Source: Sorghum bicolor (lineage: Eukaryota; Streptophyta; Magnoliopsida; Poales; Poaceae). From it: a DNA stretch of 64,000 nt. Shown piece by piece: positions 35,454 to 46,882 of the stretch; the first letter of the stretch is position 1; each line of letters starts with the position of its first letter. The DNA lies in the NCBI RefSeq assembly GCF_000003195.3, contig NC_012877.2:14253344-14317343 (forward strand), written 5' to 3'. Under the pieces are notes generated by a model. It saw only the letters and a program-made list of their open reading frames with translations. It was not told where the DNA came from and made no database searches. The position numbers and the translations under genes were made by a program.

Positions 35454-36432
35454 TGTTGGGTATTCTTAACATCATTACTAAAAGTAGACTTAGTTTTCTA
35501 ATTCTAGTAACGGTGCCAAAAATGCCAAACCTCAGAGATCTGGCATATTGGGTACAATCGTAGATAAATACGGTATAAGCACCACGCCTACACAATATCT
35601 ATCATTTACCCATGGATCCGATGGATAAACGCTATACGATCCTAAACATGTATATAGATCCAATCTAACTAAGTCAAGTACATAACTATGATAAACTAAG
35701 AACAATATAATCTTGAATATAAGCAAGTAGAGCAAAGTCATAAGCAATATATTGAAGTAGAACAAAGTCATATTCATAATATTGAAGAACAAAGATGATT
35801 AGAAGAACAATTAGAAGCACAATTAGAGAATTACCAAGAATCCTCTTGACAGATCCGGAAACCAATCGAAGATTGACTCCTTCTAGTTCTAATCCTAAGT
35901 AGCTATGCTAATCTAGATGTCTAATTGATGTGGTGGCTCTAATCTTGATCAGGGGCTTCTTCTCCCTTGAGGAATAATGAATTAGGGTTGAGAGGCTCTC
36001 TCCTCCAGGGGCCAGGGGGTCTGGTTTTATAGTCCCTTCAAGTGAATATGGGCTATTGGATCAAACCGACATTGATTGAACGGTTATCCTTGATCCTTTA
36101 GGTCGGTGGAGATCTTTCCCGAGAGAGAGTCCTGATTGGACTCAGAGAGGGGGCGGGCGCCCAGTGCCTGGCCTCGTTCGGCCTCCGCTTCCTTCCCGAG
36201 GCTTCTGGAGTCTTGTAGATGTAAGATAATTGCGCGGCACGTTGATATCTCTATGTAATCCCGACGTGTGGGCCTTTCTTCCTTATTTCTTGATAACCCC
36301 CTGCAGAAATAGACAAACACCAAAACTCGTGGAATTCTGTCAGATAAAACCCTAAGTCTAGATGTTGATTACATTTGGATCCTTTTCTTTGTTTATTTGA
36401 TAATTAAATTTGATACTTAAGGACCATCAACA
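35454..36432 (-). repeat. 5' LTR of the Athila-type element
   Basis: On the minus strand it starts TGTTGATGG and ends CCCAACA, so the termini TGTTG/CAACA are inverted. A TATAAAA box lies at 36025-36031 (minus). A second copy of the PBS-adjacent phrase (AACGGTGCCAAAAATGCC, 35510-35527) lies just inside the LTR edge. No partner LTR was found. Confidence 0.75.
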
Positions 36433-37484
36433 GTACCCTAACTAACGGACATGACGAGAGCACCCGCGTGTATATCGACGCCCCCCGGCTCGACGCCCCC
36501 GGATCGCGTATATGATCGACAGAACAAGACGACACCCAGAGCCTCGAACACGGAGAGAGCGTCGTGCGAATCAGCCGGGGGTCGACCAAACGGTAACCGT
36601 CGAATACGGAAACTAGCTTGTACGAATCGACAGGCCTCGAGCGCAAGGACGCCGTCCGCCGCCCGACGCGGGCACGGGAGCCAGGGCATTTAATGCGCAT
36701 GTCGCGTTCTCACCTAACTCGACAGTCACGAGAAGCGTGATAGGGAGCAAGCACCCATCCAATCGCCCCTTTTTGTAGCCTTGTCCATCGGATGAGTCAG
36801 AACGTGACAGAGCGCAGCAAGGCGGACGAAACGTCCCGTCACGACCCCCCTCGAGACGCCCAAAGTCAGCGCTCTGTCTAGTAGGGCTTTACACGGCGCC
36901 AGACCCTCGAGCGAGCGTGTTCGTTCCCTAGGAAGAGTCAGACGGTGAAAGACAGCACTCCAACCACCTCGACGCAACCGTAGCCACGACGTACAGGCGT
37001 GCCCGCGGTTGAGCCAATCAGGGACGACATGCAGAAGCCGGATTCAGTGGCACACGTAATCATCATCCGAGTACTGAATAACAAGACGGCTCGAGGCCAC
37101 GTCGGTACGGAAGCCTCGAGTAGGTCAGCGCACTGCACCCCTATCGACCCCTACTCTGTCACCTACGCATGTAACCTAGGTCTCCCCTTGAAACTATAAA
37201 AGGGGAGGCTCAGAAAAGGATAGGGGGACAAGACACGGACACAAGACATACATAGAAGAGCAACCATACTCCATCTCCATCTCTCCATCCATACCAGCTT
37301 GTATTCACCCCTGTACAAGCACTTAGGTGCAAGATAATAGAAACACTCTCCCCCGCTGGACGTAGGGCCTTCTCTTGCCCGAACCAGGATAAATCTTTGT
37401 GTCTTTCTTGCATCACCATCTGGAAAGGGGAACACGCACACAAGTTTTACTCGTTGGTGTGACCCCCGGGGGAAAACACCGACA
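36433..37484 (+). mobile_element. Partial gypsy-type LTR, right end intact
   Basis: It ends GAAAACACCGACA at 37484, the inverse of TGTCGGTGTTTTC, which is a common gypsy LTR start. A TATAAA at 37195-37200 (CTATAAAAGGGG) and a transcript-like downstream part place U3, R and U5 in plus orientation. No primer binding site follows, so this is the 3' end of an element or a solo LTR. Its left end is cut off where the Athila element begins. Small frames inside are chance. Confidence 0.6.
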
Positions 37485-37870
37485 AATGGCTAGCATCCGA
37501 AGCTAGAAACTGAAAGGCTCACAAGGCGTCTTGTAACGTGGATACGCGACGATAGCTTGATTGAATCTATTAGCACTAAAAGTTAATTATCTAATAACTA
37601 ATAGTTGCTATTTTTCAGATAGCTAAATTTTAGTATGACCTCTTCCAGATCCACTTGCTAAGAGTATTTCTAAAACTCACCTTTTGGAGGGCTATTTAAA
37701 TAAAAAAAAATTTCCAAATCTTTTCACTCCTTAACAACTTCTTTACATCTTGTGCACGCTCTAAAGAGTGAGTTTGGCTCTTAATCTTTAAGTAGCGAGA
37801 AATTTAGAATAGATAATAGTTATATGTGACAACCAATTACATAAGCAGTTGGATGTTATTTTAACACCGA
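37485..37870. other. Spacer, possibly half of another MITE
   Basis: ATTAGCACTAAAAGTTAA near 37569 is roughly mirrored by TTTTTAGTGCTAATA near 38655, on the other side of the mini-CACTA. The two may be arms of one element that the mini-CACTA split. No gene seen. Confidence 0.35.
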
Positions 37871-38471
37871 CACTAGTACATAGAAGCTCTATGCTGGCGG
37901 TGAAATTTAATTTTTATAGGCGGTTTCAATTAAAGAATGCCTGTAAAAAGAAATTGGTGGGCCCAACTCAAAAATCGCCTGTGAAAATCAATTTGCACAG
38001 GCGGTTTTTCTAACAAAACCACCTGTAAAAATCATGTATTTCTACAGGCGGTTCTTCTAAGAAACCGCCTGTAAAAATCATATTTCTACAGGCAGTTTCC
38101 AACTTTTCCATTGGAATCCGTTTAGGGCCTCAAATAATCAATATATGCTCGGTTTAGTATAATATGTGGGGAACTAAACTCTAATATAGACACAACTGAG
38201 TGATAGGTGGAGTGGTAGATGAAGCTACACACAAGGGTGAGGTTTTAGATTCGAATCCCGTTGGGGCCTTCCCTATAAATATTTTTTTTTCTATTTTTAA
38301 AAACGATTTTGTATTTTCTAAAAAAGATTAGGCGGGTGGCATAAGTGAACCGCCTGTAGAAATCCGCCCGTGGAAAAGTTTATTTCCACAGGCCACCAGC
38401 GCAGGCGGTTCGTCAATCCACCTGTAGAAAGGGGTTGCGAACCGTCTGTATAGTAGCTCTGTGTACTAGTG
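37871..38471. mobile_element. Mini-CACTA element, 601 bp
   Basis: The ends CACTAGTACATAGAAGCT and (inverted) CACTAGTACACAGAG are flanked by CGA at 37868-37870 and 38472-38474. Subterminal copies of ACAGGCGGTT and its complement AACCGCCTGTA alternate at both ends, the usual CACTA organisation. No coding capacity. The family differs from the large CACTA elements in the window. Confidence 0.85.
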
Positions 38472-38789
38472 CGAAATCTCTATTCCTAGCAATTAGGAAA
38501 AATATGATAGTATCTTCAAGTTGCTTGGTTGAAGGTGCTAATGAACTACTAAGACCTATTAACAACTCTAATCCAACTAATGTAACTAATAATTAGTAGT
38601 CCTCTAGCTAATAGTTAGCAGATTGTTTGGATCTATTAGTCTAACTTTTAGAATTTTTAGTGCTAATATATAGCCATCTGACTTTAATGGATGCAAGTGC
38701 TTGTATACTCGTGGAAATGAAAACCCTTGTGCATGGGCGGATCCAAGGGTACTCCCCAATATTCTTAGCAATACCCAATTTTTTCAGAG

Positions 38790-38791
<2 letters not shown>

Positions 38792-38837
<46 letters not shown>
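38792..38837. repeat. (AT)n microsatellite, about 46 bp
   Basis: An uninterrupted run of about 23 AT dinucleotides. Confidence 0.95.
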
Positions 38838-38840
<3 letters not shown>

Positions 38841-39159
38841 ACAATATTCTACGCTATGTTCATTGATTGCAGCCAAAAAAATCAAATAAACGGCATTTTA
38901 GCTTGCTTTCGAAACTTCTACTTTTCCAATCTAGCTAACTTTGTGAGGTATCTATAGATTGATTTTTTATTTTTTTTACATGAAAGTGGAAATACCCAAA
39001 TTCAAAATTCTGCCTCCGCCACTACCCACGTGGAGTCGGAATTTTGACCCCGCTAACTGCAGGCTGCATACGTGCAATAGAACTAGATAATCTAGCCACA
39101 TGCATGATTTGTTGATCTAGTATTGCTTATAATAAACTTACTGTTTCCAGTACGATGGT
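38838..39159. other. Spacer, no gene seen
   Basis: AT-rich flank of the large retrotransposon. GCATG at 39160-39164 is the probable target duplication. Confidence 0.45.
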
Positions 39160-39164
39160 GCATG

Positions 39165-39897
39165 TGTTGACACTGTTTTTGGACACGTGTCTCTAGACGC
39201 ACATCTGGAAGTAATGGGGTGTAGATCGGCAGGAGGAGAGATAATGACTGGTCTACAGGAGAATTGCCGATGAGGGTTGATGCCGATTGGAAAACAGTCG
39301 AATATGACCAAATCCAGGAGTGGTGATGCGTTCATGCCGATGACCAGTACTGATGGTTGCTGATGACTGAAAAAGGCGGTCTGCCGATGATTCTGAGGAA
39401 AAGCACAGGAATTGCCGATTAACTTGGGATGGTATGCCGGTCGATCGTGGAGGGTAGTTTAATGTTTTCCTTAGTTATTAGAGTTCGTTTTGTATATGGA
39501 TTCCGTTTATTTTGGAATTCGAGTCCTAGTCGTGTCTGGTTGTAACTCTTTTGATCATGGTATAAATGTAGACCCCGTAGCAATGTATCTATCAATCAAT
39601 CAATCAATAAAAAACACAAGTTTTTACACATATTCCAGCATCTACTTTTCGATGACTTCGTCATTATTTTCTCTTTTACTATGAGTTCTTAGGAATTCGT
39701 CGAGTCAAACTCGGCGTGTTCTCAAGTTCCGCGTGAGCACCTCTTGGCCGTGACATCCGGGCGCATCGCTGTTGTTGGGACCAAAGTGTTCGAAGTTACC
39801 ACCTTTGTCGATTGTAAGGTCAAATCGGCTGGCACGCCTTAACGTTAAATCGGGTATTAGCCCTTTGTGTTTGCAGATCTACTTTTGCACCAAAACA
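39165..39897 (+). repeat. 5' LTR of the Tat element, 733 bp
   Basis: It contains a TATAAAT box at 39561-39567 and an AATAAA signal at 39606-39611, close enough to define a short R region. It is rich in GCCGAT/ATCGGC hexamers. Relative to the 3' LTR it has one extra CAAT repeat and two extra A residues at the end. Confidence 0.9.
39561..39567 (+). promoter_or_regulatory. TATA box of the 5' LTR
   Basis: GGTATAAATGTAGACC lies in the middle of the LTR, upstream of the AATAAA signal, as expected for the U3/R boundary. It would drive the sense retroelement transcript. Confidence 0.65.
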
Positions 39898-39902
39898 TCT
39901 TT

Positions 39903-39919
39903 TGGCACGCCCAGTGGGA
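39903..39919 (+). other. Primer binding site region
   Basis: TGGCACGCCCAGTGGGA lies five bases after the LTR end. A TGGCRCGCC(C/G)...GTGGGA box after the LTR is typical of Tat elements. I do not assign the tRNA with certainty. Confidence 0.65.
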
Positions 39920-39943
39920 TCCAGATTCAAGATCAAGATCAAC

Positions 39944-42700
39944 ATGTCTAACACCAATTTCGACTTGGAGAACGTTATCCCCGTGACGGAAGCCAATCTC
40001 AGAGATGAGCAAAAGCAAGCTATGGCAAAAGCCATGGAGGACTACAAGTAGCTATGCTTGAAATCCTTCAGTATCAACAGGAGTGGCGAGGTGATCCAGA
40101 AGGAAGCATTGCCGATGCCTCGGCAAATTACTTTTGAAGCCAATCCTGGTAAACTTCAAGACATGGTTGACAGTGCTATTAACTGCGCCTTGATCAACCA
40201 AGCTGGTGTGTTGTCCAACACGGTTTTCAATGCTGTGGCTAGAACATTCAAAGAAGGATAAGTACCACCATCTTATGTGGGTCCTGCCCATCATCAGCCA
40301 GGGTCACCGGTGGTTACAGCTCCGTCGGCTAGTACGGCCGTTGCGGGCGCAGAAGCTACTTCTTCTCCAAGTACATTAGGGATGACTAATGCGCAATCTA
40401 CACCAATGACCACTAATCCATCTACGTCAGACGGGCAAATCAAACTTGCCACAGATCTATTGGCATCGGTGATGTCAGGGACTATTCCTCCCAACTGGTG
40501 GGGTTATGGTATGCCCCCAGAACTTTTGGCAAAGAGTCCTGGGACATCCCAAGTGGCTGACGTGACAGGCAAGGCTCCTATGGCATCGGCACCTCCAAAT
40601 CTGCCGATGAATCAGAATCCCCAGTACTCTACAACTACTACTGCAAGGTCTTACACTGGGAATTCTCAGGCTCCGACGTTCCAGATGCCTAATGCATCGG
40701 CAGATCCAATGCCGACGCAACAGAGGTTTATGACACAGCCAGGGTATGTCAATTCAATGATGATACCCAATTACCAGTCATCGGCAGGGCCTATGCCGAT
40801 GAATGCTAACGGTGGATGGATAGGGCAGTTAGTCTTTCCACAGATGCCTCAGCAGAATCATCAGTCCATAGGGTTTCAACAAGGACAAATCCAACCTGGG
40901 TTTCAGAATCAAGGGTTGGTCAATCAGCCGATGAATCTTGGTCAGCAGATCGTGCGCCTCAGAGACACGTGGAGGCTTATCAGCAAGTGCCAGATCCACA
41001 ACCGCCTCATCGGCAAGATGCCGATGCTTATTGGGCTGATAAGATAGCTGAAGTGATGAGAGACCAGTTTGGGATCAAACCCAAAGTCAACACTTACTCT
41101 TATCGGACACCGTATCCTCCTGCGTATGACTTAATTCCACTTCCAAATCGGTAAAAAGTACTAGATTTCACCAAGTTTTCTGGGCAGGATGATACATCAA
41201 CTATGGAACATGTTAACAGGTTCATTATCCAGTGTGGAGAAGCTGCTAACAGGGATGAGTTGAGGGTTCGCTTGTTTTCATCATCTTTGTCTGGATCGGC
41301 CTTCACTTGGTTTATTTTGTTACCTCCTAATTCATTGATCACTTGGTACGATCTAGAGAAACAATTCCATAAATACTTCTTTTCTGGAGTTCATGAGAAG
41401 AAGATTACCGATTTAGTCAGGTTGAAGCAACGCAATGATGAATCGGTTGAAAGTTTTGTGCAAAGGATGCGAGAGGTTAAGAATAAGTGCTATAGTCTGG
41501 TTTTGGATGATCGGTAGCTAGCCGATTTGGCTTTTCAGGGATTGTTGCCACATATCAGAGACAAGTATGCTTCTCAAGAGTTCGAGAGTCTAAGTCATTT
41601 GGTACAAAGGATTTCTGACCAAGATATTAAACCTTTTGAACCCAAGAGAGCATGGAACAAAAAGGTATCATTCGTTGAAGTGGCAAGCTCAGATTCTGAT
41701 GAAGAGCTACTCATCGGCTTAGTAGAATGGGTAAAAAACAAGAAGCCAATGTCTTGCCCTTTTGGGCATAAAGAACTAGAAAAGTTTGCATTTGACATCA
41801 CCAAAGCCGATAGGATATTTGACTTTCTACTTCAGGAAGGCCAAACCAAGTTGTCACCCAATCATGTGATCCCATCGGCTGAAGAATTAAAGAAGATGAA
41901 ATATTGCAAGTGGCATAATGCAACATCTCACAGCACAAATGAGTGCAAAGTTTTCAGGCAACAACTGCAATCGGCTATAGAATCTAGGAGAATTAAGTTT
42001 GACAGTTCTAAAGCTCAGAAGCTGATGAAGATCGATCAGCATCCTTTCCCTACAAATGTGTTGGATGCTAAGGGAAAAACCAAAGTCTTAACGTCGGAAG
42101 CAGCTGAAAGAAGTGCATCGGTAGATCCTCAACATCAGATTACTGCCGATGACGCTAAAGGCAAGGATCTGATTCAAGAAGGAACCAGCTCAGGAAGGCC
42201 TCCCCGATCTGGTATTGTGATCACTCATAGAAGGCATCGGGAGACCTGGTAGCAGCGTGAGGATCGGTATCGACGCCAACAGGAGGATTATCGTCGGGAA
42301 GAAGAAAGACACCGACAAGAGTGGAATCGGCACAAGGATCATTGGAATTGCCCGTTCTTTATCCACTGTTGGGAGCAAAATATCAAGCTACCCATTGTTA
42401 GAGATTGCCCTGAGTGTAATGGTTATGATCAGTATGATAGACCTAATCGACAGTATCAAAATAATGATAGGAGATTTAATGGACCGATTAGGGGAAGAGC
42501 TTCGGTTCATGATCGACTGGGGGGTAGGCTCAGTGTGCATGACAGACTTGGCAACCGTGTCGGGTACTTTCCTAGGAATGAGGAAGAACTTGAAGAGATG
42601 GCGGATGCACGAGTTCCCGATGAATTCATATTTTGTAGGGATGCTAATACTTATCGAGTGGAGTCAAGGGAAAATCGTCGTCCATCGGTAAGGCAGCCGC
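39944..42700 (+). pseudogene. Tat-type gag, broken
   Basis: The ATG at 39944 (MSNTNFDLEN) lies shortly after the primer binding site. Order: a short N-terminal part, a long serine/proline/glutamine/methionine-rich region (40270-41000), the retrotransposon gag domain (LDFTKFSGQDDTSTMEHVNRF, AFTWFILLPPNSLITWYDLE, VESFVQRMREVKNKC; about 41160-41520), then a basic region with a zinc-knuckle-like CKWHNATSHSTNECKVF (about 41905-41965). It is broken by TAG 40049, TAA 40259, a frameshift near 40950, TAA 41152, TAG 41515 and TAG 42250. Gag would form the particle. The copy is incapable of producing it. Confidence 0.8.
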
Positions 42701-42849
42701 AATGGTGTCCAGAAGGGTTGACTAGAACGCAGAAAAGAAGGATGCAACGCGAAAGACAAGAAGATTTGAGTAGGCGAGAGAATTCTGGCAAATCTAGAAA
42801 TCAGCAGCAGCCGGATCCTAAAGGAAAAGGGCCATCGGCAGATGTTAAC

Positions 42850-43515
42850 ATGGTATTTATGTTGCCGATGGAGTTCCTTGCACCGTCCAGTGATGATGAG
42901 GAGTTGGATTTTTCCGACCAAATAGCTCAGTTGGCTTTGGATCCGATGACGACTATTTTTGAAAAGCCTACCGACAATGAAAGGCAGCATCTTAAGGCAC
43001 TATTCATCAAAGGAAGGGTTGATGGGCAGCCGATGACCAAAATATTAGTTGATGGTGGTGCTGCTATTAATATTATGCCGTATGCAGTCTATCGGAAGCT
43101 TGGGAAAGGAGATCAAGATTTGACCAAGACCGATATGATGCTAAAGGACTTTGAAGGAAATGTGTCTCCGGTTAAGGGGGCAATATGCGTCGAGTTGACC
43201 ATCGGCAGTAAAACCTTGCCGACAACTTTCTTCGTGATCAGTGGAAAGGGTGCTTACAATCTGCTACTAGAGAGAGATTGGATCCATGCCAATTGTTGCA
43301 TCCCATCTACAATGCACCAGTGTTTGGTTCAGTGGGTAGATGACAAAATTGAAATTGTCTCGAGAGACTCTTCATATGTCATTGCATCAGCAGAGGCAGA
43401 AACTTATGAAAGGACCAGGTGCATCTCAGGAGAAATTTGGGAAAAGGATTTCCTCAAGGTTGCAAATTATGAAATTCCACGGATCCAAGCAGTCGGTTCT
43501 GATGAGGAGTTTTAA
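42850..43515 (+). pseudogene. Tat-type aspartic protease region
   Basis: This continues the gag frame. The active-site motif reads ILVDGGAAINIMPYAVYRKLG (D at 43051-43053); DGG in place of D(S/T)G is the usual Tat variant. It is followed by LTIGSKTLPTTFFV and a GAYNLLLERDWIHA block, the second half of the retropepsin fold. The frame ends with TAA at 43513-43515, and RT resumes in another frame, so there is a frame change between protease and RT. Confidence 0.75.
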
Positions 43516-45028
43516 TGGATAGGTTCGCCGATGATGGAAAATTAGGCCAGGGGTTCACCTCGGCCGATGATTTAGTAGAGGTAGATATAGGTAATGGTGA
43601 TAAGCCAAGGCCTACTTTTATTAGTGCTAAGTTAGATTCTGAGTGTAAGCAACAATTAACCGATCTATTAAAGGAATATAAAGATTGCTTTTCTTGGGAT
43701 TATACTAAGATGCCTGGTTTGGACCGATCTATTGTTGAACATCGGTTACCTATCAAGTCTGGATTTTGGCCACATCAGCAGCCAGCTCGCTGATGTAATC
43801 CTAATATTCTTCCTGATATTAAGGCCGAAATCACTAAGCTCATCGAAGCTAAATTTATTCGGCAATGTCGATATGCCGAGTGGATTTCTAATGTTGTTCC
43901 AGTTTACAAGAAAAACGGGAAGCTTCGAGTCTGCATTGATTTCAAAAATCCTAACAAGGCCATGCCGATGGATGGTTATCCAATGCCAGTTGCCGATTTG
44001 CTATTTGACGCTGTGGCTGGACATCGGGTTATCAGTTTTATGGATGGCAATGCAGGATATAATCAAATATTCGTGGCTGAAGAAGATATTCCAAAGACCA
44101 CGTTTAGATGCCCTGGTCATGTTGGATTGTTCGAATGGATAGTCATGACCTTTGGCTTGAAAAATGCTGGTGCTACTTATCAGAGAGCTATGAATTTTAG
44201 CTGGTAGAGATTTATATTGATGATGTGGTGGTTAAGTCTAGGGATTTCACAAAGCATCTCGCCGATCTGTGAAAGGTGTTGGAATGCACAGGGAAACATG
44301 GTTTAAAGATGAATCCTAACAAGTGTGCATTTGGTGTATCGGCAGGGCAATTTCTTGGTTTCATGGTGCATCAGAAAGGAATTGAAATTAGTAGGAGATC
44401 TATCGATGCCATCAACAAAATAGTTGCTCCTACCAACAAAACTGAGCTCCAGTCTCTAATCGGCAAGATAAATTTTATTAGGCGATTTATATCCAATTTG
44501 TTTGATAAAATTCGTGCTTTCAGTCCTCTACTTAAATTGAAAGCCGATCAAGAGTTTGTGTGGGGAACAGAGCAACAATCAGCCTTGGATGAAATCAAGA
44601 GTTATTTAACAAATCCTCCAGTCCTAATTCCACCACAGCAAGGAAGACCTTTCAGATTATATTTGTCTACCGATGGGATGGTCATCGGTTCGGCTTTGAT
44701 TCAAGAATTTGAAGGGAAGGAGCGTGTGATTTATTATTTAAGTAGAAGGCTGATTGATGCTGAGACCAGGTATTCGACAATTGAAAAGTTATGTTTATGC
44801 CTATACTTTTCGTGCATTAAGTTGAGGCACTATCTACTATCGGCCGAATGTACCGTTATATGCAAAGATGATGTGGTCCGATATATGCTATCTATGCCGA
44901 TCATGAGTGGTAGAGTCGGTAAGTGGGTTTTAGCACTGTTGAAATTCGATCTACGTTACGAATCGGCTAAGGCGGTTAAAGGGCAGATTATGGCCGATTT
45001 TATGACTCAACATTGCGGTGTAGTGTAA
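43516..45028 (+). pseudogene. Reverse transcriptase and first RNase H
   Basis: RT blocks appear in order: the N-terminal LLKEYKDCFSWDYTKMPGLD, AEWISNVVPVYKKNGKLRVCIDF, the catalytic FMDGNAGYNQI (about 44040), FGLKNAGATYQRAMN, then YIDD (44213-44224) in a different frame. A small deletion with frameshift near 44200 separates them. The thumb is followed by an RNase H1-type domain (FRLYLSTDGMVIGSALIQE, IYYLSRRLIDAETRYS). Stops: TGA 43791, TGA 44270, TAA 45026. The enzyme would copy element RNA into DNA in the particle. This copy is inactive. Confidence 0.85.
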
Positions 45029-45031
45029 ACT

Positions 45032-45480
45032 TTGGAAATTGTGCTGTGGACGCTCTTCTTTGATGGATCCATGTGTGACCGGGGGGTAGGAATCGGCATA
45101 GTACTAATTTCCCCTCAGGGAAGGAAATATGAGTTCTCTTTGCCGATTGTCGCCACGTCAACGAATAATCAAGCTGAGTATCAAGCTTTGATCAAGGGGT
45201 TGGAATTATTAAAAGAGGTTCATGCTGATGTTGTTGAAGTCTTCGGAGATTCTATGCTGGTCATAAATCAGTTGGCTGGAAGTTATGAATGCCGAAGCGA
45301 AGTCCTGATAACCTATTATGAAAAGAGTATGCAACTATTAAAGGAATTCAAGAATTTCCGATTAGAGCATGTTCCTCGACTACATAATGAAGAGGCTAAT
45401 CGGTTGGCTCAGCATGCTTCGGGATATCAACGCATATTGGATGCGTTATCGGCAGTCAGTGCCGATGATTGGAGAAAGGA
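45032..45480 (+). pseudogene. Second, archaeal-type RNase H domain
   Basis: TLFFDGSMCDRGVGIGIVL (first catalytic Asp), NNQAEYQALIKGLELL (Glu), VFGDSMLVINQLAG (Asp) and HVPRLHNEEANRLAQHASG (final Asp region replaced by Glu in EEAN) form a complete second RNase H. Dual RNase H is a recorded feature of Tat-lineage elements. The domain follows the TAA at 45026 and stays open through to integrase. Confidence 0.8.
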
Positions 45481-46725
45481 GATCATTGATTATTTAAAAG
45501 ATCCATCTAAAAGGGTTGAGAGACGTGTCAGGTTTCAAGCTACCAAGTATATGCTCCTCGAGGATGAATTATATTATCGAACTATAGATGGAATTCTTCT
45601 TAGATGCTTAGGTAATGATGGAGCTAAGAGTTTGATGGGTGAAATCCATGAAGGAGTATGTGGAGCACATCAGTCGGCTTTTAAGATGAAATGGATGATC
45701 AGAAGGAATGGTTATTATTGGCCGACTATACTCGAGGATTGCTTTAAATATTTCAAAGGGTGTCAAGGATGTCAAAAGTTTGGCAATATTCAAAGGGCAC
45801 CCGCATTGGCTATGAATCCTATTATCAAACCTTGGACGTTCTGAGGATGGGCTATTGATTTGATCGGCCAGATTTATCCACCATCAAGCAAAGGGCATAA
45901 GTTCATCTTAGTTGCCACTGATTACTTCACTAAGTGGGTTGAAGCTATTCCTTTGAAGAAAGTAGCATCGGCCAATATGATTGATTTTGTGAAAGAGCAT
46001 ATAATTTACCAATTTGGTATTCCTCAAACGATTACTACCGATCAGGGTACCATGTTCACATTAGGGGAGTTTGATGAATTTGCAATCGGTATGGGGATTG
46101 AAGTGTTGAATTCTTCCCCTTACAATGCTCAAGCCAATGGGCAGGCCAAGGCGTCCAACAAAGGAATTATTAAACTCCTCAAATGAAAGATTGAAGAGAA
46201 TCCCAGAAGGTGGCATGTATTGTTAAGTGAGGCCTTATGGTCATATCGGATGCATGTCATGGGTCGACTAAAGTTTCACCTTATCAGTTGGTGTATGGAC
46301 ACGATGCGGTGCTACCATGGGAAATTAAGACCAGATCTAGGCGATTATCTTTTCAAGATCAGCTAGCTGCCGATGACTATGCTACTTTGATGAAAGACGA
46401 GTTAGATGATTTAGCAGGACATCGGCTAAGTGCTCTTATGAGTATAGAAGAAAATAAAAAGAGAGTTGCTAGATGGTATGATAAAAAAGTAAAAGCTAAG
46501 GAGTTTGCCGATGGAGATTTGGTGTGGAAACTAATCTTACCGGTTGGGACTAAAAGTTCAAAGTTTGGAAAGTGGTCCCCAAATTGGGAAGGTCCTTATC
46601 GGATAAATCGGTCTACTCCTGGTAATGCTTATATTTTAGAAACTCTCGAAGAGGTTGAATTTCCCAGAGCATTAAATGGAAAATATTTAAAGAAATATTA
46701 TCTGAGCATATGGGTCGATGCGTGA
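45481..46725 (+). pseudogene. Integrase, with a lost catalytic glutamate
   Basis: The zinc-binding HHCC part is visible (HEGVCGAH and CQGCQKFG). The core follows: WAIDLIG (first Asp), TTDQGTMF (second Asp), then NGQAKASNK, where the third catalytic residue Glu is expected but AAG (Lys) is present at 46148-46150. The C-terminal part (SPNWEGPYRINRS) completes the protein, which ends at TGA 46723-46725. Stops at 45842 (TGA for CGA) and 46184 (TGA for TGG) interrupt it. Integrase would insert the cDNA into the chromosome. This copy is inactive for several reasons. Confidence 0.85.
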
Positions 46726-46882
46726 AAGCTTAAAGTGCCGATAACATTCCTATTGGCTGGATTAAAGTGTATTTTGGACTGCACACGATGTTTCAAAAGA
46801 TGCCGATAACAGTCAAATCGGCTAGACCAAAATAATCAGCAGTCTTTGAAGAAAAGAGCAAAACACGCCGCCGAGGAAAAGA

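Larger units (their letters stand above)
33150..36432 (-). mobile_element. Truncated Athila-type Ty3/gypsy retrotransposon (5' LTR, gag, protease)
   Basis: Read on the minus strand: a 979-bp 5' LTR (36432 to 35454), a primer binding site complementary to a tRNA-Asp-like 3' end (35445 to 35428), gag, then a protease region that stops abruptly near 33150. Reverse transcriptase, integrase, the env-like region and the 3' LTR are absent. The tRNA-Asp primer, the gag sequence style and the single gag-protease frame fit the Athila lineage. It is inserted next to another LTR at 36433, so it may have split that element. Confidence 0.8.

Noticed and set aside
38660..38889. Frames with tyrosine-isoleucine repeats
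   Set aside because: This is translation of an (AT)n microsatellite.
40277..41047. Host proline/serine/methionine-rich gene
   Set aside because: It lies between the primer binding site and gag domain of the Tat element, in the gag frame. It is the gag N-terminal linker.
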